DNA from: Butyrivibrio sp.
GTDB lineage: Bacteria; Bacillota_A; Clostridia; Lachnospirales; Lachnospiraceae
NCBI RefSeq assembly: GCF_024699075.1
Contig: NZ_JAILQF010000125.1
Location: 1-11,803, forward strand
Direction: 5' to 3'
DNA: 11,803 nt
The first letter of the stretch is position 1; each line of letters begins with the position of its first letter. Below the pieces are notes generated by a model. It saw nothing but the letters and a program-made list of their open reading frames with translations, was not told the DNA's origin and did no database searches. Shown in pieces: positions 7,000 to 11,803 of this stretch. The translations under genes and the position numbers were made by a program.

Positions 7000-8820
7000 T
7001 CAGGCTGCCGTAACTTTAATTATCCTGAATTGACCGGCAATAGTATCGACTTCATCAAGTACAATTTGTATGCCTTTATTATTATAATATGCTATAAGCC
7101 AATCCGTCGAATAATCGCTTTGTATTACAAGGTAGGCATTATCTGACAAAAGTGATGACTGAATATCTGTATATCCAAATGCCTCAAGTTTAGTTTCCTG
7201 TAATGGACTCTTTGAAGCCCAGCCTCCAAGTATATCATAATTATCAAGGCTGTTATCGGTATCCCCAAACATCTTCTCTGAATATGAAACAGATGTATAA
7301 ACATCTATCCAGTAGAAATTATCAGGATTACTGTCTACATAGTCATAAAGCTCATTATAAGAAGCATTAACTATATCTCTTTCTGCCGCTTCAGCCCTTG
7401 TTATATTAACTGCATTTGGCATATAACACATCAAAACTATAATAGATAAAAGGATGCCTGTTTTGGCATAAAGCTTCCAATAGCTTATCTTCATATTCCA
7501 TAAGATAATTCCCAGAAGAAGGGCCATCTCAGAGAACATAAGACCATGAGTTACTCTTATAGGATCTCTTTCACCGACCAGTATATACATCCACAAAAGG
7601 GTCCTTACTACAAATAAGACCGCAAGATATACAGCCGCAAATATTCCTGATCTTCTCCTTGTAATAGCAGCGAAGAATATACCAAAGTACATTATGAGTA
7701 TGATGATATTCCAAGGGGCATCAGTCTGTGGATATTCAAAGCCTTCCTGAAGTCCAAAATGGTGAAGCCTGTAAATATACTTAGATAGGGCAGTCTTTAT
7801 GCGCTGGGGCATAGGTGTTTCTTCCTTAATTGACTTTGCATAGGCTGCAACCTGAGCCATGATCTTTGAATCAATTTCTTCGTCAAGACCGAAGTTATAG
7901 TTAAATAATAGCTCAACCTCTGTCTCATCAAGTCCTATTGATTCATAGAATTCTTCATTGCCCTCGTATTCAGGGATTGTCTGATAATCGTAAAGCTCTG
8001 TTCTTGCATCAAAAAGGTCTCTGAATTCTGACCAGCTATCAGAGCTGTAAGCCGCCATATCAAGACCCTTACAAACTATAAGTCCTGCGAAAAGAACAAG
8101 TGCCCAGCGGATGTATACGACTTTGACTTTCTTCTTTTCTTCTTTATTATTTTCTTCTTTATTTTTTTCTTTATTATCTTCTATATTATTGTCTTCATTA
8201 TTCCTAGCTTTTTGGACGCTTCCCTTATCTTCAAGATCAGCTATAAATCTATAACCCCAGGCCATACCTGCTATAGGGAGCATTAATAGGAGCATCTCAG
8301 ATCGAACAAGAAATGACAGCCATATGATAAGGCATACAATGATCCTATTCTTTCTGCCACTTCCTGTTATAACTAAAAAGGTCGCTGTTCCAGCCATCAT
8401 TGCTACGGTAAATGTATATTGGACATATACAAAATGTCCCATCATACATCCAGTAGCAAAGAAAATTTCCAGGATCACAGCCACAATTCTGCCCATTTTG
8501 TCACTGACAAGATCTATCGTCCTTTTAAATATCAGCAAAAGACATCCATACTGGCAAAGGCATAAAAAGATGCCGTATACATCAGCACCTCTAAATAGCC
8601 TGTAAATAAGGCTTATAAAGGCACTGACAGGATACAGCATCTGTATATTATGCGTAGAAGGAGTTCCGGTATAGTTGCCGGACAATATATCCTTCATAAG
8701 CACATCATCATTAAGATCAAAATAGTAATCAAATAATACTGCAATCATCAGCATTATTACCGCAGTGATTCCAGCTGCTATGCATAAATTTAAAAGAGTC
8801 CTCTTTTTACTGCTTTGCAA
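7000..8820 (-). CDS. Large polytopic membrane protein, candidate GT-C-type glycosyltransferase (family not named)
   Basis: The 606-residue protein has about ten hydrophobic helices. TM1 (10-31) is followed by an outer loop FDLNDDVLMKDILSGNYTG (34-52), with the acidic NDD pair expected of GT-C enzymes, and a short HNIQMLYPVS stretch (57-66). A cytoplasmic linker rich in Lys, Glu and Asn (about 203-233) separates two membrane blocks. An outer segment (about 254-345) and a soluble C-terminal domain of about 135 residues (470-606) follow; the last part, LVIQSDYSTDWLIAYYNNKG (564-583) onward, looks like a compact alpha/beta tail. I recognise the NDD...SGNYTGTP pattern from Lachnospiraceae proteins usually annotated hypothetical. 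The start is TTG at 8820: GGAGG lies 7 nt upstream, and the next Met (23) would destroy TM1. Context suggests an extracytoplasmic sugar transferase using the GT2 product. The function is inferred, not shown. Confidence 0.8.
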   Translation of the reverse strand: MQSSKKRTLLNLCIAAGITAVIMLMIAVLFDYYFDLNDDVLMKDILSGNYTGTPSTHNIQMLYPVSAFISLIYRLFRGADVYGIFLCLCQYGCLLLIFKRTIDLVSDKMGRIVAVILEIFFATGCMMGHFVYVQYTFTVAMMAGTATFLVITGSGRKNRIIVCLIIWLSFLVRSEMLLLMLPIAGMAWGYRFIADLEDKGSVQKARNNEDNNIEDNKEKNKEENNKEEKKKVKVVYIRWALVLFAGLIVCKGLDMAAYSSDSWSEFRDLFDARTELYDYQTIPEYEGNEEFYESIGLDETEVELLFNYNFGLDEEIDSKIMAQVAAYAKSIKEETPMPQRIKTALSKYIYRLHHFGLQEGFEYPQTDAPWNIIILIMYFGIFFAAITRRRSGIFAAVYLAVLFVVRTLLWMYILVGERDPIRVTHGLMFSEMALLLGIILWNMKISYWKLYAKTGILLSIIVLMCYMPNAVNITRAEAAERDIVNASYNELYDYVDSNPDNFYWIDVYTSVSYSEKMFGDTDNSLDNYDILGGWASKSPLQETKLEAFGYTDIQSSLLSDNAYLVIQSDYSTDWLIAYYNNKGIQIVLDEVDTIAGQFRIIKVTAA

Positions 8821-8827
8821 CCTTTAT

Positions 8828-8832
8828 CCTCC
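8828..8832 (-). promoter_or_regulatory. Shine-Dalgarno site that fixes a TTG start
   Basis: GGAGG on the minus strand lies 7 nt before the TTG at 8820-8818. No in-frame ATG lies between this site and the first membrane helix, so it decides the non-ATG start of the 7000-8820 gene. The sequence ATGTAA at 8845-8840 is a start codon followed at once by a stop in another frame and is not used as the start. Confidence 0.7.
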
Positions 8833-8844
8833 ACCCGATTACAT

Positions 8845-8867
8845 AGTCAGGATCAACGATCCTGACT
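8845..8867. repeat. Perfect 10-bp inverted repeat with 3-nt loop between wecE and the next gene
   Basis: The arms are AGTCAGGATC (8845-8854) and GATCCTGACT (8858-8867), with a 3-nt loop. In the minus-strand transcript it lies 17 nt past the second arm of a smaller stem-loop around the wecE stop codon and 12 nt ahead of the GGAGG of the next gene. No U-run follows, so it is not a classic terminator. It may stabilise the 3' end of the wecE message, cause partial termination, or set differential expression within the operon. Confidence 0.6.
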
Positions 8868-8877
8868 GATTATTTAC

Positions 8878-8894
8878 ATTCAGCTTAGCTGAAT
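8878..8894. repeat. 7-bp inverted repeat with the wecE stop codon as its loop
   Basis: On the minus strand ATTCAGC (8894-8888), TAA (8887-8885, the wecE stop) and GCTGAAT (8884-8878) form a perfect stem with the stop codon in the loop. It is the first of two stem-loops in a row after wecE. A stem this short and AT-rich is modest by itself; its position is what makes it notable. Confidence 0.45.
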
Positions 8895-10030
8895 TTGTAG
8901 TACTGTTTAACCCTGTTTATAACTTCATCTATCTCGTCATTACGAAGCTTGTAGTACATAGGAAGACGGAGAAGTCTCTCGCTTTCCTTAGTTGTATATA
9001 CATCTTCACCATGGAATCTTGTATATTTAAGACCTGCTTTCGAAGAGTGAAGAGGTACATAGTGAGAAGCAGGAAGTATACAGTTACTCTTAAGATAACC
9101 AATAAGTCCTTCTCTGTCCTCAAGGTCTCTACACTTAATATAGAACATATGTGCATTATGTACACAGCCTTCAGGTACTACAGGAAGTTCTATAACTCCT
9201 TTTTCTTCCATAGGCTTTAGAGCCTGATAATATCTGTTCCAGTGATCCATACGTGCATTATTAATTTCATCAGCCATCTGAAGCTGTGCATACAGATATG
9301 CTGCGTTCATATCACTTGGAAGGAATGATGAACCGGGTTCAATCCAGGAATACTTATCAACCTTTCCAAGCTTATAAAGGGTACGGTTAGTACCTTTTTC
9401 TCTGATGATAATAGCATCATCAACATAGGTATCATCACGAAGAAGAAGTGCTCCGCCTTCACCCATGCTGTAGTTCTTGGTCTCATGGAATGAATAGTTA
9501 CCAAAATCTCCAATTGATCCAAGAGCCTTACCCTTATAGGAAGCCATAACGCCCTGGGCTGCATCTTCTATTACAAGAAGATTATGACGTTTTGCTATAT
9601 CCATGATGGTATCCATCTCACAGGCAACACCTGCATAATGTACAGGAACGATTGCTCTGGTCTTAGGGGTTATAGCATCTTCAATCTTATTTTCATCAAT
9701 ATTCATTGTATCAGGTCTGATATCAACGAATACTACTGTAGCTCCTCTAAGTACAAAAGCATTAGCTGTTGATACAAATGTGTAGGAAGGCATTATAACT
9801 TCATCGCCTTCTTTGATACCTGCAAGAAGTGCTGCCATCTCGGTAGCATGTGTGCAGGAGGTTGTAAGAAGTGCCTTCTTGACACCTGTCTTATTCTCTA
9901 TCCATTCATTATCCTTGGCTGTAAATTCGCCGTCACCGCATATCTTCTGATTATCAACGCATACGCGGATATAATCCATCTCTTTACCTGTAAAAGGTGG
10001 TACGTTAAAAGGAATAAAATTGTCATTCAT
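8885..10030 (-). CDS. wecE: dTDP-4-amino-4,6-dideoxygalactose transaminase
   Basis: The 381-residue protein is a full-length DegT/DnrJ/EryC1/StrS-family, PLP-dependent sugar aminotransferase. It closely matches what I remember of E. coli WecE (RffA) over its whole length: IPFNVPPFTGKEMDY (6-20), CGDGEFT (31-37), GDEVIMPSYTFVSTANAFVL (75-94), VPVHYAGVACEMDTIM (128-143), EDAAQGVM (155-162), SFHETKNYSMGEGGA (180-194) and TTKESERLLRLP (346-357). Lys185 in HETKNY is the expected PLP lysine, with Asp156 and Gln159 contacting the cofactor. The reaction converts dTDP-4-keto-6-deoxyglucose to dTDP-4-amino-4,6-dideoxygalactose (dTDP-Fuc4N) with glutamate as donor, in the cytoplasm. The start ATG at 10030 has a near-perfect AAAGGAGGT 7 nt upstream. 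It lies 29 nt after the gtrA-like gene. RmlA/RmlB, which make its substrate, are not in this window. Product specificity is inferred from similarity. Confidence 0.94.
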   Translation of the reverse strand: MNDNFIPFNVPPFTGKEMDYIRVCVDNQKICGDGEFTAKDNEWIENKTGVKKALLTTSCTHATEMAALLAGIKEGDEVIMPSYTFVSTANAFVLRGATVVFVDIRPDTMNIDENKIEDAITPKTRAIVPVHYAGVACEMDTIMDIAKRHNLLVIEDAAQGVMASYKGKALGSIGDFGNYSFHETKNYSMGEGGALLLRDDTYVDDAIIIREKGTNRTLYKLGKVDKYSWIEPGSSFLPSDMNAAYLYAQLQMADEINNARMDHWNRYYQALKPMEEKGVIELPVVPEGCVHNAHMFYIKCRDLEDREGLIGYLKSNCILPASHYVPLHSSKAGLKYTRFHGEDVYTTKESERLLRLPMYYKLRNDEIDEVINRVKQYYKFS

Positions 10031-10059
10031 AGTCTTTACCTCCTTTGAAGCCTGAAATA

Positions 10060-10527
10060 TCAGTCTTTTTTGAATACTATGAGCTTACTTATAACATAGT
10101 TAAGTGCTATTACAACAAAAGTTGCTGCAAGCTTAACAGGCATCTTTGGAAATCCAAGGTTTGTAATAAATATAAATATCAAAAGGTCCTCAACTACAAG
10201 CGTAAAAAGTCTTCCTGCTGTAAAGGATCCTGCCTGTTTGATGAAATCTTTTCTGTTATCTACTTTACCATCAAATACCCATGTCCTATTGGTAAAAAAC
10301 TGGAAAGCAACGCATATAACCCAGTCAATAGTATTATTAACAAGCTCATCGATTTGCAATACGCTATCCATAAACCAGAAAAGGAAGATACTCAAAAAGA
10401 AAGCCAGTCCTCCAAAAAAGAGGTACATAAGTCCTTCCTTGTACTTCTTGTAAAAAGGTTCAAATATATTAAGGACAGGAAGTGACATTATCCTGTCAAA
10501 AATATCCTTATTTTCTTCTACCACCAT
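10060..10527 (-). CDS. GtrA family membrane protein, putative polyprenyl-phosphate sugar flippase
   Basis: The 155-residue protein has four membrane helices (about 33-53, 64-79, 104-121 and 131-150) and the two family hallmarks: QFFTNRTWVF (76-85) after helix 2 and LNYVISKLIVFKK (142-154) at the C-terminus. GtrA proteins are small integral membrane proteins proposed to help move polyprenyl-phosphate-linked sugars across the membrane, or to support the GT2 enzymes that make them. A hydrophilic leader of about 30 residues precedes the first helix, slightly longer than in compact members. The ATG at 10527 has AAGGAG 8 nt upstream. The gene precedes wecE by 29 nt. A GT2 protein of the GtrB type is encoded two genes downstream (5970-6938), so the two may work together although they are not adjacent. 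Confidence 0.93.
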   Translation of the reverse strand: MVVEENKDIFDRIMSLPVLNIFEPFYKKYKEGLMYLFFGGLAFFLSIFLFWFMDSVLQIDELVNNTIDWVICVAFQFFTNRTWVFDGKVDNRKDFIKQAGSFTAGRLFTLVVEDLLIFIFITNLGFPKMPVKLAATFVVIALNYVISKLIVFKKD

Positions 10528-10565
10528 CGTATTAACTCCTTATAAATATCATTTTGTAACCATCT

Positions 10566-10585
10566 AAAAAGGAAAAGTTCCTTCT
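10566..10585 (-). terminator. Weak terminator-like hairpin before the gtrA-like gene
   Basis: On the minus strand AGAAGGAA (10585-10578) pairs with TTCCTTTT (10574-10567) across a 3-nt loop, with one G-U pair, and the stem runs into a U-tract (TTTTT ends at 10566). It lies in the 108-nt gap after the 10636-11803 gene. The stem is AT-rich and the tract short, so termination would be partial at best. I see no clear promoter in the rest of this gap. Confidence 0.35.
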
Positions 10586-10635
10586 AAACAATGGCCCTAT
10601 AGATAGACTTAAATCACCTCTATCTTACAAAGGAC

Positions 10636-11803
10636 TTAATTACATGGTGCATAGACAACATAATTACCGTCCTCAAAGACTATATTATAATCGTTTGACG
10701 CAATATAGTCCAATAATATATCAATCTTCTCGCAAGTAGTAATACTTTCCTGATATTTAGTCATGATATCAGCATCAGTAATAATAACAGGTCTTTCTGA
10801 AAGATACATTAAAGCCTCATCAAATTTATCGACCGTATTACTTTCAAGTGTTGGCCATGTCGTATAGATAGCAGGCTCCATATCAAAGACATATGAAAGA
10901 CCGGGCGACTCTCCAAATTGTAAAAGCTCATATTCAAGAAGATCATTATCAGATAAAGTCTTATATAAGCTTTCTATCCTGTCAGCATTATATCCTGTTG
11001 TATATATACCTTTAAGCTTATCTACTACCGTAACCTTAGTATCTCTCTTCGTGCCATCGGCTCCGTCCACAAACGAATAGCCCATTTTGAACAAAGTTCC
11101 CTGAATTATAAGTACAAGTACTACCATGATAGACATGTATTTCCATGGAAAGTGAATAGCGCACTTTCTTGCAAAGCTTATTCTATCATCCGCTGTCTTA
11201 AATCCTGTTACCGGCTTATAAACCTGGCCCGCCCTTCTCGCAACGCGGCGAAGCTGGGTAAGTGTAATAGGTGCTACTATAAAGAGATTATTAACAATAG
11301 GGAATGTATAGTTATCACTTCCAAAGGGAGTTATCAGTATGACCATAAGAGAAAGAAAAGCAAATATCCTCTCTCCATCAGTTCCAGGCATTATAGATTT
11401 AGAACCTGCACTTACCCTAAAAGCAGATACTATATCAAGTATATCAAGGACAAGACTTAGTACTATGAACATCATTGCTATCTCAAACATTGAATCATAA
11501 TACCAGTAATTGGTAGTAAATACGCCCGTGGAGAAATAGTACTTAACAAGTATAAGTATACCGCCTATATAAACTATCTTTGCAGCGTTAAGAACGCGGA
11601 TACTAACTTTCCTTGAATCAAGGAAATAAAACATTATAACTCCGGCTATAATACATGGAATAATAACTGCCATCTCTATAAGAGTTGTCTTATAAGCGCC
11701 AAGTGTAAGAAGTGTTGTAAAAGCCATGCTGTGTGAATTACCGGAATCTCCCGATACTGCTGAAAGCCAGCTAAGCATTGACAAGTATGCATCTATTCCG
11801 TAC
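10636..11803 (-). CDS. Polytopic membrane protein of unknown family, possible GT-C-like (5' end missing)
   Basis: The reading frame stays open to the window edge (G TAC GGA ATA GAT GCA TAC TTG...), so the true start lies upstream; 388 residues are visible. A TTG at 11784 is in frame but has no ribosome site and falls inside what looks like an outer loop, so I do not take it as the start. The visible part has about six or seven hydrophobic helices, followed by a soluble C-terminal domain of about 140 residues (the last being about 246-388) ending in NDYNIVFEDGNYVVYAPC. A short conserved-looking motif, TPFGSDNYTFPIVNNLF, sits between two helices. Polytopic core plus soluble C-terminal tail is the general layout of GT-C transferases, as in the 7000-8820 gene, but I see no motif that proves it. 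Being first in the visible order, it probably belongs to the same transcription unit, 108 nt ahead of the gtrA-like gene. Confidence 0.72.
   Translation of the reverse strand, partial: YGIDAYLSMLSWLSAVSGDSGNSHSMAFTTLLTLGAYKTTLIEMAVIIPCIIAGVIMFYFLDSRKVSIRVLNAAKIVYIGGILILVKYYFSTGVFTTNYWYYDSMFEIAMMFIVLSLVLDILDIVSAFRVSAGSKSIMPGTDGERIFAFLSLMVILITPFGSDNYTFPIVNNLFIVAPITLTQLRRVARRAGQVYKPVTGFKTADDRISFARKCAIHFPWKYMSIMVVLVLIIQGTLFKMGYSFVDGADGTKRDTKVTVVDKLKGIYTTGYNADRIESLYKTLSDNDLLEYELLQFGESPGLSYVFDMEPAIYTTWPTLESNTVDKFDEALMYLSERPVIITDADIMTKYQESITTCEKIDILLDYIASNDYNIVFEDGNYVVYAPCN

Noticed and set aside
8840..8845. Start-stop unit ATGTAA on the minus strand before the TTG-initiated gene
   Set aside because: It lies just after the hairpin with no clear ribosome site of its own, and short ATG-stop pairs are expected by chance. 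The GGAGG and TTG give a better start.
10045..10485. Plus-strand open frame of 146 codons opposite the gtrA-like gene
   Set aside because: The minus-strand frame carries clear GtrA motifs and a good ribosome site; the plus frame is Lys/Cys-rich with no domain.
1..11803. CRISPR array, tRNA or rRNA genes, transposase, toxin-antitoxin or defence genes
   Set aside because: I looked for regularly spaced repeats, tRNA-like clover-leaf arms, transposase motifs and small paired genes on both strands and saw none.

Overview
The window is a compact, AT-rich stretch in which every convincing gene lies on the minus strand, so transcription runs from high to low coordinates. The codon use (AGA/AGG arginine, many ATA isoleucines), strong AGGAGG-type ribosome sites, low GC and style of the membrane proteins suggest an anaerobic Firmicute, most likely Lachnospiraceae of the Butyrivibrio/Pseudobutyrivibrio type. 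That placement is an inference from sequence style, not from a marker gene. TGA is used only as a stop codon.

Eight genes are visible, two of them cut by the window edges. In order of transcription: a polytopic membrane protein, 5' end missing (10636-11803); a GtrA-family membrane protein (10060-10527); WecE, a dTDP-4-keto-6-deoxyhexose aminotransferase (8885-10030); a large GT-C-like membrane protein starting at TTG (7000-8820); a GT2 glycosyltransferase of the polyprenyl-phosphate type (5970-6938); a DUF6020-like polytopic protein (4252-5970); an O-antigen ligase/polymerase-like protein with an N-terminal extracytoplasmic domain and an acidic loop (1515-4268); and a FlaA1/CapD/WbpM-type nucleotide-sugar 4,6-dehydratase, 3' end missing (1-1433). 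Spacing is tight: a 1-nt TAATG overlap between the GT2 gene and the DUF6020-like gene, a 17-nt overlap between that and the ligase-like gene, and gaps of 29 to 108 nt elsewhere. No gene-free stretch exceeds about 110 nt.

Together the genes look like part of a cell-surface polysaccharide or glycoprotein locus. The soluble and membrane-anchored sugar-nucleotide enzymes (WecE and the 4,6-dehydratase) would make amino- or keto-deoxysugar precursors. The GT2 protein would charge undecaprenyl phosphate with one sugar, and the GtrA protein could help flip it. The polytopic proteins (10636-11803, 7000-8820, 4252-5970) are candidate GT-C transferases that would use the flipped donor outside the membrane. 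The ligase/polymerase-like protein would polymerise or attach the glycan. The GT2, GtrA and GT-C parts match the logic of known three-component extracytoplasmic glycosylation systems, but with several different candidate transferases. No rmlA/rmlB, wzx or initiating phosphoglycosyltransferase is present, so the locus extends beyond the window or depends on genes elsewhere.

Non-coding structure worth noting: a perfect 8-bp hairpin before the dehydratase gene that resembles IS200/IS605-type or REP-like hairpins; two stem-loops in a row at the end of wecE, one with the stop codon in its loop; and a weak terminator-like hairpin before the gtrA gene. I found no tRNA, rRNA, CRISPR array, transposase or riboswitch.
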